This document shows positions 14,398 through 21,167 of a stretch of DNA of 24,179 bases, one piece after another. The notes under the pieces were generated by a model. It saw only the letters and a program-made list of their open reading frames with translations. It was not told the origin of the DNA and ran no database searches. The DNA comes from an uncultured Clostridia bacterium (lineage in GTDB: Bacteria; Bacillota; Clostridia; Oscillospirales; Ruminococcaceae): the NCBI GenBank assembly GCA_947427325.1, contig CANEHP010000010.1, forward strand, positions 1 through 24,179, given 5' to 3'. The stretch's first letter is position 1. Every line of letters begins with the position of its first letter. The position numbers and the translations under genes are program-made.

Positions 14398-14432
14398 AAA
14401 TTGCCTTTGTCCATTGACAGGGGCAATTTTTT
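14398..14432 (+). terminator. Terminator after rplA
   Basis: AAATTGCCTTTGTC (14398-14411) pairs with GACAGGGGCAATTT (14416-14429) through a 4-nt loop. The 14-bp stem has two G-U pairs and is followed by a T run. Confidence 0.85.
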
Positions 14433-14493
14433 AATTTCGCTTTAAGAACCTTTTTAGAAATTCGTATATTATGTATATTTTTTTAATTACCTG

Positions 14494-14522
14494 TTGACAA
14501 ATTTTGTAAAATATGTTATAAT
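14494..14522 (+). promoter_or_regulatory. Promoter of the inserted membrane-protein locus
   Basis: TTGACA (14494-14499) and TATAAT (14517-14522) are perfect consensus with a 17-bp spacer. The following transcript has a leader of about 150 nt before the start at 14680. Confidence 0.85.
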
Positions 14523-14528
14523 ACGAAC

Positions 14529-14666
14529 AGTAAAGCTTTATTGTATAATACTATGGCAAAGACGTAATTACGTTTGGTTTTGTATAAATATTTATTAATC
14601 AGGTGCAGCCCACTATCCGTATCATCAATTTGTAACTATGGCAAGTCCATATCAATCAATTTCATA
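14529..14666 (+). promoter_or_regulatory. Unassigned structured leader RNA
   Basis: The leader carries the 12-bp palindrome ACGTAATTACGT (about 14564-14575), a direct repeat ACTATGGCAA (about 14550 and 14634) and a TATGG-CAAGT-CCATA hairpin that includes the second repeat. Conserved-looking loops of this kind suggest a cis-acting element, but it does not match any riboswitch core I know. Confidence 0.35.
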
Positions 14667-14679
14667 AGGAGGAAATAAA

Positions 14680-15003
14680 ATGAAAAAAGTTAACAAGATT
14701 TTGTTAGGCTTAGGTGCTTTTGCCATTGGCTTTTGTTCGGTTGCGGTTTTGGGCAGCAAGGTCTTTGTCGAAGCAAGCGATTCGACAAAGCTCGATAATG
14801 ACAGTTCATTTGTAAACTCCTTTGTTAAGCCGGACTACCTCACAAACAAAAACGGGCAGACTTACGGAAATATAGCTCATGTTATGGTTGAAGACTATCC
14901 CGATTTAATAGGTGTTGTTGCCACTAACGGAAAAGAGGGATATGTGTATAAGGAGGATTTTGTTGATGAATATATATACCGCAATCCCCCGAAGAAGCAG
15001 TAG
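14680..15003 (+). CDS. Membrane-anchored small protein, N-terminal part of a split gene
   Basis: This frame encodes 107 aa. An N-terminal signal or anchor (KKVNKILLGLGAFAIGFCSVAVLGSKVFV, about residues 2-30) leads to an extracellular part. NGQTYGNIAHVM..YPDLIGVVATNGKEGYVYKEDF is a motif I know from many secreted or BlaR1-linked Firmicutes proteins of unknown role. AAGGAGG precedes the ATG. After the run of five C (about 14986-14990) the frame reads NPPKKQ and stops. In the -1 frame it continues as EEAVEYMKVLEEL into the frame at 15009. One extra C would join both into a protein of about 195 residues. It is therefore a recent frameshift, phase-variable tract, sequencing error or recoding site. 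Confidence 0.7.
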   Translation: MKKVNKILLGLGAFAIGFCSVAVLGSKVFVEASDSTKLDNDSSFVNSFVKPDYLTNKNGQTYGNIAHVMVEDYPDLIGVVATNGKEGYVYKEDFVDEYIYRNPPKKQ

Positions 15004-15008
15004 AATAT

Positions 15009-15269
15009 ATGAAGGTTCTTGAAGAGCTTAACAATCAGGGCATTTATTTTAGGATTATTCCCGTTTATGAATCCGACGGAGAGACAGTTATAGGGGAATT
15101 TGAACTTTGTTTGGATGTTGGGTACACTTTCGATTCTGATGTAAGCGAAGAGGAAATCATGAAAGTTGTCGCTGAAAGGGAAAAGCTCTATGAAGAATCA
15201 CGGTCTAAGGGCAAATATTTGAAAGAAGATTTGAAAACCGTAATGACGAAAGCATTGAAAAACAGATAA
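15009..15269 (+). pseudogene. C-terminal part of the split membrane-anchored protein
   Basis: This frame encodes 86 residues from the ATG at 15009, with no ribosome binding site ahead of it. The open frame extends upstream (EEAVEY before MKVLEEL) to the C run, where it meets the preceding gene. IPVYESDGETVIGEFEL matches the usual last strand of the same family, in which a YV..DL motif, a PEEA helix and a IPVYDSDGKTVIG strand follow each other in one chain. The tail from residue 45, rich in E and K, is longer than usual. It is probably not translated alone, unless by coupling or frameshifting. Confidence 0.6.
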
Positions 15270-15357
15270 AATTTAGGTTTTCCCAAGATCAAAACCAAAG
15301 GCTTGGAAATCTCATAGCATCGGCAAAAAGCAGCCTTGTATAAGGAGGTGTTTCGAA

Positions 15358-15915
15358 ATGAAGAAAAGTGTAAAGATAACTGTTTCCGTAATTGCCATCA
15401 TTATTGCTCTTATTGTGTCGGTTCTTGCAGTATCCGCTTTTGCCTTTAAGGACAAAATTGATCTTTCAGATAAAATAATTATAGGTAAAACCGTTTTGTT
15501 CACTCACCGCACCGAAAAGGGAGAAAAGCTTGAGATCCCCATTAGTTGGACTTCGGTAAAAATTTCCGAGGATACCTATCTTGTCGATATTATTTTTAAT
15601 GAGGATCAAAACAGTACCAATTACAGCGTCAAAAACGCAAGGATTGTCACTGATATAAACAGTGATGTGAACATTCTTTCCGCTTTTTACAGTGCCGAGG
15701 GTTCAAGCTATACCATTCCCAATGTGGGCTATAACGATACACAGAGGGTGGAGTGCTTTTCCCATAAGGGATATGTGCATTTGAGAATGCTGCTGTCGGG
15801 TTTCGAGGCGAAGAATTTAAGCTTTGAAGTTGAATACGATATAATGGGGGAGGGGGTTTACTCCTTTAATAAATTTCATCAGACGTGGGAGGATTTGGAT
15901 CTTGAGTTGGAATGA
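15358..15915 (+). CDS. Membrane-anchored extracytoplasmic protein of unknown function
   Basis: This 185-aa protein belongs to no family I recognise. One N-terminal hydrophobic helix (KITVSVIAIIIALIVSVLAVSAFAF, about residues 6-30) has no lipobox, so it is a membrane anchor or a signal peptide with possible cleavage after SAFA. The remaining 155 residues are beta-rich and acidic, ending EDLDLELE, with no cysteine pair or catalytic motif. AAGGAGGTG precedes the ATG. It lies 88 bp after the split gene with no promoter between, so it is likely cotranscribed and likely belongs to the same insertion between rplA and rplJ. Confidence 0.75.
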   Translation: MKKSVKITVSVIAIIIALIVSVLAVSAFAFKDKIDLSDKIIIGKTVLFTHRTEKGEKLEIPISWTSVKISEDTYLVDIIFNEDQNSTNYSVKNARIVTDINSDVNILSAFYSAEGSSYTIPNVGYNDTQRVECFSHKGYVHLRMLLSGFEAKNLSFEVEYDIMGEGVYSFNKFHQTWEDLDLELE

Positions 15916-16210
15916 GATTTCTTAAACGTGAATGTGGCTGTAAAATAATTTGGTTTTGTCGGATATTTCAAAATAAAAAGCAGCAGCTTTTATGTTGCGC
16001 TTAAAAAATCAAACCTCCACTGCGGTGGAGGTTGCTTATTTTGTCCCTTTTGGGATCTGTTTCATATGGTCTTGCTTCCAAAATCGTAAAAAAGCGGGTT
16101 TTGCGGTTTGATGCTCTAACTTTAATTTTCAAAATTACAAGTCTGTTTTGCCATCGTTATAAGTTTTTTAGACTTTTGGTTATTTTGGGAAAATTTAAAT
16201 TAAAAAGCTA
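15916..16210. other. Intergenic stretch before rplJ
   Basis: The stretch is AT-rich. Apart from the terminator at 16012-16044 I see no gene here. A 60-codon frame at 16032-16214 begins inside the terminator and has no ribosome binding site. Confidence 0.6.
16012..16044 (+). terminator. Terminator of the inserted locus
   Basis: AACCTCCAC (16012-16020) pairs perfectly with GTGGAGGTT (16025-16033) over a TGCG tetraloop, followed by the T-rich tail GCTTATTTTGT. Confidence 0.8.
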
Positions 16211-16239
16211 TTGACAACCAATATAAAATATGCTAAAAT
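16211..16239 (+). promoter_or_regulatory. Promoter of rplJ-rplL
   Basis: TTGACA (16211-16216) and TAAAAT (16234-16239) have a 17-bp spacer. They stand just upstream of the L10 leader. Confidence 0.8.
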
Positions 16240-16245
16240 ATTATT

Positions 16246-16370
16246 GCTGTTCTAAAGACAGCAGGTCGCTTAAATGCGCTAACGGTTTATACCGCCTGCC
16301 GAGGAATGGGAAGTAATATTGAATTTACCGTCCTTTTCCTTATATTATAATGAGGAAAAGGACTTTTTAT
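16246..16370 (+). promoter_or_regulatory. L10 leader with attenuator upstream of rplJ
   Basis: The leader contains AGACAGCAGGT, a CGC/GCG hairpin, a CGGT-TTAT-ACCG hairpin and the closing CCTGCCGAGG (GCAGG 16261-16265 pairs with CCTGC 16295-16299). This is the conserved L10-binding leader of Firmicutes, in which the L10-L12 complex binds its own mRNA. Downstream GTCCTTTTCCT (16330-16340) pairs with AGGAAAAGGAC (16353-16363), followed by TTTTTATTTT. This intrinsic terminator ahead of rplJ indicates control by premature termination. Confidence 0.85.
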
Positions 16371-16412
16371 TTTCCCCGTTTAGTACAGCAATACTAAAAC
16401 AGGAGGTTAATT

Positions 16413-16928
16413 ATGCCAAGTGCAAAGGTGTTGGAAACAAAACAGCAATATGTAAACGAGCTTGCCGACAAGCTTAAAAATTCCGCTTGCGGAGTAATCG
16501 TCGATTACAAGGGAATCAATGTTGCTGATGATACCCGGTTGAGAAAAAGCCTTCGTGAAGCAGGAATAGATTATTTCGTTGTAAAGAATACTCTGCTTAA
16601 GAGAGCTGCCGAAGCTGCGGGTATCGAAGGATTGGACGAACATCTTGAGGGAACTACCGCTATAGCTCTTTCCAAGGAAGACATTATCATTGCTCCCAAG
16701 CTGCTTTACAAGCAGGTTGAGGCTTCCAAAGGTGCTTATTCCATTAAGGTAGGTTTCATTGAGGGTAAGGCAATTACCGCAGAAGAGGTAACCGAGTATG
16801 CTAAGCTGCCCGACAAGGACACACTTATCGCAAAGTTCCTTTTCGTTCTCCAGTCTCCTATTCAGAAGCTTGCTATCGCCGCAAGCGAAATTGCAAAGAA
16901 AAAAGAAGCAGAAGAAACAGTCGCTTAA
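16413..16928 (+). CDS. rplJ: 50S ribosomal protein L10
   Basis: This 171-aa protein has a normal length. The N-terminal RNA-binding part contains LADKLKNSACGVIVDYKGINVADDTRLRKSLREAG and YFVVKNTLLKRAAEAAG. The C-terminal helix (FVLQSPIQKLAIAASEIAKKKEAEE) holds the L7/L12 dimers. AGGAGG precedes the ATG. It is preceded by its own leader and attenuator and is 47 bp ahead of rplL. Confidence 0.97.
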   Translation: MPSAKVLETKQQYVNELADKLKNSACGVIVDYKGINVADDTRLRKSLREAGIDYFVVKNTLLKRAAEAAGIEGLDEHLEGTTAIALSKEDIIIAPKLLYKQVEASKGAYSIKVGFIEGKAITAEEVTEYAKLPDKDTLIAKFLFVLQSPIQKLAIAASEIAKKKEAEETVA

Positions 16929-16975
16929 TTTATTTGGCGGCATAACAAAAAATTTAATTACGGAGGAACATAAAA

Positions 16976-17350
16976 ATGGCTTCAGAGAAAATTTTATCAT
17001 TAGTTGAAGAAGTAAAGACTCTTTCAGTTTTAGAGCTTAACGATCTTGTTAAGGCTCTTGAAGAGGAATTTGGCGTATCGGCAGCTGCTATGGCTGTTGC
17101 TGCTCCCGCAGGCGGTGCTGCCGCTGCTGTTGAAGAGAAGACCGAGTTTGATGTAGTTCTCGAGAGCTTCGGCGATGCTAAGATGAATGTTATCAAGGCA
17201 GTTAAGGACATTTGCGGACTTGGACTTAAGGAAGCTAAGGAGCTTGTTGAGTCTGCTCCTAAGGCTCTTAAGGAAGGCGTTGCTAAGGCTGAGGCTGAGG
17301 AAATCAAGAAGAAGCTTGAAGAAGCAGGCGCTAAGGTTGAGCTTAAGTAA
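16976..17350 (+). CDS. rplL: 50S ribosomal protein L7/L12
   Basis: This 124-aa protein has an N-terminal dimerisation helix region (ILSLVEEVKTLSVLELNDLVKALEEEFGV), an alanine-rich hinge (about residues 37-53) and a C-terminal factor-binding domain. That domain has KMNVIKAVKDICGLGLKEAKELVE and the end KKKLEEAGAKVELK. It forms the stalk that recruits translation GTPases and is present in several copies per ribosome. GGAGG precedes the ATG. Confidence 0.98.
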   Translation: MASEKILSLVEEVKTLSVLELNDLVKALEEEFGVSAAAMAVAAPAGGAAAAVEEKTEFDVVLESFGDAKMNVIKAVKDICGLGLKEAKELVESAPKALKEGVAKAEAEEIKKKLEEAGAKVELK

Positions 17351-17368
17351 GTTAATAGCTTGCACGTA

Positions 17369-17397
17369 TAAAAAGCAGTGTTTCGACACTGCTTTTT
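17369..17397 (+). terminator. Terminator after rplL
   Basis: AAAAAGCAGTGT pairs with ACACTGCTTTTTT around a TTCG tetraloop, ending in a T run. It is a textbook intrinsic terminator and can work in both directions. Confidence 0.92.
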
Positions 17398-17684
17398 TGT
17401 ATATACAAATTTAAATGTCAGCAGAAACGTAATAATTCAAATCCGTCGGCGAAGTCGTCACCTCCACCGTCAACTGTCAACTGTAAATTTTTTCCATATG
17501 CAAGGCGGAGGACGAAGGCTTGCCGGCGCAAGTCGAGGACAACAACGAAGCGTATGGGAAAAAGGGCAAGCAGATATTTTATTTTTGAGTGGGACGGCAC
17601 ACTAGTTAGCTGTTTAACTTGAAAAAATAATATTCTAACTTACGTCACCGATTTACCATATTAAAATTTTAAAGCAATCTGCTA
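17398..17684. other. Intergenic stretch between rplL and ilvB
   Basis: No gene is supported. It contains the tandem GTCAACTGTCAACTG (about 17469-17483) and the palindromic block 17489-17563. Open frames on both strands (for example 17378-17605) have no ribosome binding site and read into repeat sequence. Confidence 0.5.
17489..17563. repeat. Palindromic intergenic repeat block
   Basis: Outer arms TTTTTCCATATGC (17489-17501) and GCGTATGGGAAAAA (17550-17563) are imperfect inverted repeats. The centre CTTGC-CGGC-GCAAG (about 17519-17532) is a perfect hairpin. The block is GC-rich in an AT-rich gap and follows a tandem GTCAACT repeat, so it is probably an interspersed element. Confidence 0.5.
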
Positions 17685-17713
17685 TTGACAAAACTCTGTA
17701 ATAATAGTATAAT
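17685..17713 (+). promoter_or_regulatory. Promoter of the ilvBNC operon
   Basis: TTGACA (17685-17690) and TATAAT (17708-17713) are perfect consensus with a 17-bp spacer. The leader is only about 35 nt, too short for a T-box or peptide attenuator. Confidence 0.85.
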
Positions 17714-17755
17714 TATTTACTAAGCAATGTAAAAAAATAAAAACGAGGTGATGCA

Positions 17756-19399
17756 GTGGCAACGGAAAGAATGACAGTAGCTGCCGCAATGGTAAAAGCC
17801 CTCGAGCAAGAGGGAATTAAACACATTTTCGGCTATCCCGGCGCGGCAATATGCCCTTTTTTTGATGAACTGATAAAATCCGATATACAGAATATTCTTG
17901 TAAGGCATGAGGCGAACAGCGGTCACGCAGCCGCAGGCTACGCAAGAATAACGGGAAAGCCCGCAGTATGCGCCGCCACATCAGGACCGGGAGCAACAAA
18001 CCTTATAACGGCCATAGCTACCGCTCATATGGACAGCGTACCCTTGATTGCCATTACAGGACAGGTTGTAAGTAATCAGATAGGAAGAGACGCTTTTCAG
18101 GAGGCAGATATAACGGGGGCGTCCGAACCTTTTGTTAAGCACAGCTTTTTGGTTAAGGACGGGACAACTATTGCAGAGGTTATGAAAAAAGCCTTTTATA
18201 TTTCCGGAACAGGCCGCCCCGGTCCTGTACTTATAGATGTTCCCATGGATATTCAAAAACAGGAGATTGATTTTGAGTACCCCGACACAGTGGAAATCCG
18301 CTCCTACAAGCCAAGCTTTCTCGGCAACAAGCTTCAAATCAAAAAAGCTGCCGAAGCGCTGAAAAACAGCAGTAAGCCCCTTATTTGCGCAGGCGGCGGA
18401 ATTTTTACGGTTAATGCCAGCGGTGAGCTTTTGCAGCTTTCCGAAATGTGCGATATTCCCGTTATCTCCACTATGATGGGTATTGGCGCAATTCCCACAG
18501 AGCATAAAAATTATTACGGAATGTTGGGAGTTTTCGGTGTGGAAACCGCTAAGTATGCATTAAAGGAATGTGATTTGCTGATTGCCCTTGGCGCAAGAAT
18601 GAGCGACCGCTCCGTTACGTCACTTTCGCCTTTTCATGAAACCGTGGTAATCCATATAGATGTAGACCCTGCCGAAATAGGCAAAAACTCTCCTGTAAAT
18701 ATCCCTATCGTCGGCGATGTTAAAAAGGTTTTGGAGCAGCTTTTGACCGAGCTTAACGAAATGAAGCACCCACGGTGGCAGGATATGCTTTATACTCATA
18801 AATCGGAGCGTGTAAAAAGAAATACCGATAATGAAAAATCGGCTGAGCTTGTAAGCCCCAAATATTTTGTAAAAACCTTATGCAAATACCTTCCCGACAA
18901 ATGCGCAGTTTGCTCCGACGTAGGCTCAAACCAGATTTGGGCTGCAAATAATGTTGTATTAAGCGGTCAGGGAAGATTTATAACCTCCGGCGGAATGGGA
19001 ACGATGGGTTATGCCTATCCCGCCGCAGTGGGAATTAAAACCGCCGAGCCTGACAGAGAGGTTGTGGCTTTAAGCGGCGACGGAAGCTTTCAGATGTCGT
19101 TTATGGAGCTGGCAACAGCGGTACAGCATGGAATAAATGTTAAAGGCGTTGTATTTGTCAACAACTATCTCGGAATGGTCAGAGAATATCAGGACAAAAA
19201 TTTTGAAGGCAGAAGAACCATGGTAGATCTAAGCGGAAGCCCCGATTTCTTAAAGATAGCGGAAGCATACGGAATAAAGGGAGAAACCGTTTCGGGCAAT
19301 GACCGGGTGGAATGCGCCGTAAAGAAAATGATAGAAGCAAATGAACCCTATTTATTGCAGGTAATGGTGGACAGAACGGAAAGATCCCTTATTGAATAA
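17756..19399 (+). CDS. ilvB: Acetolactate synthase, large (catalytic) subunit
   Basis: This 547-aa enzyme joins two pyruvates to 2-acetolactate, or pyruvate and 2-oxobutyrate to 2-aceto-2-hydroxybutyrate, in valine, leucine and isoleucine synthesis. The TPP-activating glutamate is Glu52 in RHEANSGHAAAGYAR. The central FAD-binding domain and TGQVVSNQIGRDAFQEAD are present. The TPP/Mg motif GDGSFQMS...VVFVNN lies at about residues 440-470. It starts at GTG 17756 with GAGGTG just ahead; the nearby ATG at 17751 is out of frame. Followed after 18 bp by the regulatory subunit, which supports the anabolic ilvB type rather than catabolic alsS. Confidence 0.96.
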   Translation: MATERMTVAAAMVKALEQEGIKHIFGYPGAAICPFFDELIKSDIQNILVRHEANSGHAAAGYARITGKPAVCAATSGPGATNLITAIATAHMDSVPLIAITGQVVSNQIGRDAFQEADITGASEPFVKHSFLVKDGTTIAEVMKKAFYISGTGRPGPVLIDVPMDIQKQEIDFEYPDTVEIRSYKPSFLGNKLQIKKAAEALKNSSKPLICAGGGIFTVNASGELLQLSEMCDIPVISTMMGIGAIPTEHKNYYGMLGVFGVETAKYALKECDLLIALGARMSDRSVTSLSPFHETVVIHIDVDPAEIGKNSPVNIPIVGDVKKVLEQLLTELNEMKHPRWQDMLYTHKSERVKRNTDNEKSAELVSPKYFVKTLCKYLPDKCAVCSDVGSNQIWAANNVVLSGQGRFITSGGMGTMGYAYPAAVGIKTAEPDREVVALSGDGSFQMSFMELATAVQHGINVKGVVFVNNYLGMVREYQDKNFEGRRTMVDLSGSPDFLKIAEAYGIKGETVSGNDRVECAVKKMIEANEPYLLQVMVDRTERSLIE

Positions 19400-19417
19400 G
19401 GCGGGAAAGGAAAAACT

Positions 19418-19909
19418 ATGAAACACACTATTTCAATTTTAGTTGAAAATAATGCGGGCGTGTTGGCAAGAATTTCCGGACTTTTTGCCCGCCGCGGATT
19501 TAATATTTACAGCTTGGCAGTGGGTGTTACCGATAACGAGAAGGTTTCACGCATAACCATTGTTGCAGACGGAGACGACTATACTCTTGAACAGATAGAA
19601 AAACAGTTAAATAAGCTTATTGATGTTATCAAGGTTCGTACAGTCAAGCCCGACGAGCTTTTGCAAAGAGAATTGGTGCTTGTTAAGGTAAGCTGTACAG
19701 CTGCCCAGAGACATGAGCTTATTTCTATTGCCAAGATTACTCAGGCAAAAATTTCGGATATTTCCATTGATTCTATGACATTGGAGCTGTCCGACTGTGA
19801 GTCAAGGCTTGAAAACTTTCAGGAGCTTTTGCGCCCTTACGGCATAAAGGAAGTTGTCCGCACGGGGACTATTGCCATTCAAAAGGGAACTGCCGCATTG
19901 CGGGCATAA
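19418..19909 (+). CDS. ilvN: Acetolactate synthase, small (regulatory) subunit
   Basis: The protein has 163 aa. The N-terminal ACT domain (about residues 3-76) begins HTISILVENNAGVLARISGLFARRGFNIYSL, the valine-binding feedback module. The C-terminal half (RELVLVKVSC, then VVRTGTIAIQKG) is the domain that contacts and activates the catalytic subunit. Members of this length are common in Firmicutes (also named ilvH). AAAGGAAAA precedes the ATG. Confidence 0.96.
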   Translation: MKHTISILVENNAGVLARISGLFARRGFNIYSLAVGVTDNEKVSRITIVADGDDYTLEQIEKQLNKLIDVIKVRTVKPDELLQRELVLVKVSCTAAQRHELISIAKITQAKISDISIDSMTLELSDCESRLENFQELLRPYGIKEVVRTGTIAIQKGTAALRA

Positions 19910-19963
19910 ATAAACTATAAAATCGAGAGCGCTGCTCTCATAAAAAAGAAGGAGAAAACTATT

Positions 19964-21001
19964 ATGGCAAAGCTTTATCATCAGGAAGACTGTAATCTGT
20001 CTCTTTTAGACGGAAAAAAAGTAGCTATTATCGGCTACGGCAGCCAGGGACATGCACACGCCCTTAACCTTAAGGACAGCGGCGTTGATGTAATTATCGG
20101 TCTTTATCAAGGCAGCAAGTCTTGGGCAAAGGCAGAAAAGGCAGGATTTACCGTTATGACTGCCGCAGACGCTGCAAAGGCTGCCGATATTATTATGATA
20201 CTTATTAACGACGAGCGTCAGGCGGATATGTATAAGGAGAGCATCGAACCAAACCTTACGGCAGGAAAGGCTATTGCATTTGCACATGGCTTCAACATTC
20301 ACTTCGGTCAGATCAAGCCTCCCGCAGATGTTGATGTAATTATGATTGCGCCTAAGGGACCGGGACACACTGTTCGTTCCGAATACACCATCGGCAGAGG
20401 CGTTCCGTGTCTTGTAGCCGTACAGCAGGACGCAACAGGAAGAGCAATGGATATCGCCCTTGCTTATGCGGCGGGAATCGGCGGTTCGAGAGCAGGCGTG
20501 CTTGAAACTACCTTTAAGATGGAAACCGAAACCGACCTGTTCGGCGAGCAGTGCGTACTTTGCGGCGGAGTTACCGCTTTGATGAAGGCGGGCTTTGAAA
20601 CACTTGTTGAAGCAGGCTACGATCCTCAGAACGCTTACTTTGAGTGCATTCACGAAATGAAGCTTATTGTTGACCTTATTTATAAGGGCGGATTCGGTAT
20701 GATGAGATACTCGATTTCCGACACAGCCGAGTTCGGAGATTATGAGATCGGCAAAAGACTTATTACCGAAGATACAAAGAAGGAAATGAAGAAGGTTCTG
20801 GGAGAAATTCAGGACGGCACTTTTGCCCGCAACTGGATTATGGAGAACAAGATGGGACGCTCTCATTTCAACGCTTGCAGAAGAATGGAAAGCGAGCATC
20901 AGCTGGAGCAGGTAGGCGCAGAAATTCGCAAGCTTTACGCTTGGAATGAAGACGGTGAGAAGTCTATTGACGAAATTGCTGACGCTAAGTTTGGCAACTG
21001 A
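19964..21001 (+). CDS. ilvC: Ketol-acid reductoisomerase, class I
   Basis: This 345-aa enzyme isomerises and reduces 2-acetolactate to 2,3-dihydroxyisovalerate, using Mg2+ and a nicotinamide cofactor. The Rossmann motif is GYGSQGHAHALNL (about residues 24-36). The catalytic domain has APKGPGHTVR, ETTFKMETETDLFGEQ (metal ligands) and YFECIHEMKLIVDLIY. The cofactor-selecting loop reads GLYQGSKSW instead of the common GLRxGSKSW. A 6-bp hairpin GAGAGC-GCT-GCTCTC lies in the ilvN-ilvC gap (19925-19939), just ahead of GAAGGAG, and may tune expression or processing. Confidence 0.96.
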   Translation: MAKLYHQEDCNLSLLDGKKVAIIGYGSQGHAHALNLKDSGVDVIIGLYQGSKSWAKAEKAGFTVMTAADAAKAADIIMILINDERQADMYKESIEPNLTAGKAIAFAHGFNIHFGQIKPPADVDVIMIAPKGPGHTVRSEYTIGRGVPCLVAVQQDATGRAMDIALAYAAGIGGSRAGVLETTFKMETETDLFGEQCVLCGGVTALMKAGFETLVEAGYDPQNAYFECIHEMKLIVDLIYKGGFGMMRYSISDTAEFGDYEIGKRLITEDTKKEMKKVLGEIQDGTFARNWIMENKMGRSHFNACRRMESEHQLEQVGAEIRKLYAWNEDGEKSIDEIADAKFGN

Positions 21002-21049
21002 TTTCAGATAACAATAAATACCTCTGACTTTAGATAATCATAAGAAGTT

Positions 21050-21093
21050 AATCCCCGGAGCGATTATTGATAATTGCTTCGGGGATTATTGTT
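21050..21093 (+). terminator. Terminator after ilvC
   Basis: AATCCCCGGAGC (21050-21061) pairs with GCTTCGGGGATT (21076-21087), one G-U pair included, followed by the modest T tract ATTGTT. The loop GATTATTGATAATT is long. Confidence 0.7.
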
Positions 21094-21167
21094 AATATTC
21101 GATTATTCACATAAATCAGAATTTAATATAACGACACATATGTTATACATTAACAACTCAAAAGTGA

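Noticed and set aside
14529..14666. c-di-GMP riboswitch
   Set aside because: GGCAAAGACG looked similar at first, but the conserved tetraloop/receptor parts and the second stem of that class are missing.
15009..15269. Independent small gene
   Set aside because: There is no ribosome binding site, the frame is open upstream to the C run, and its content fits the C-terminus of the preceding gene.
16032..16214. 60-codon + strand frame before rplJ
   Set aside because: It begins inside a terminator, has no ribosome binding site and runs into the rplJ promoter.
17378..17605. 75-codon frame after rplL
   Set aside because: It starts in the rplL terminator and reads through palindromic repeat sequence; arginine-rich composition without family resemblance.
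17714..17755. T-box or leader-peptide attenuator before ilvB
   Set aside because: Only about 35-42 nt lie between promoter and start, and no specifier stem or terminator is present.
20006..20899. 297-codon reverse frame inside ilvC
   Set aside because: Long only because of the codon bias of ilvC on the other strand; no ribosome binding site or protein family.
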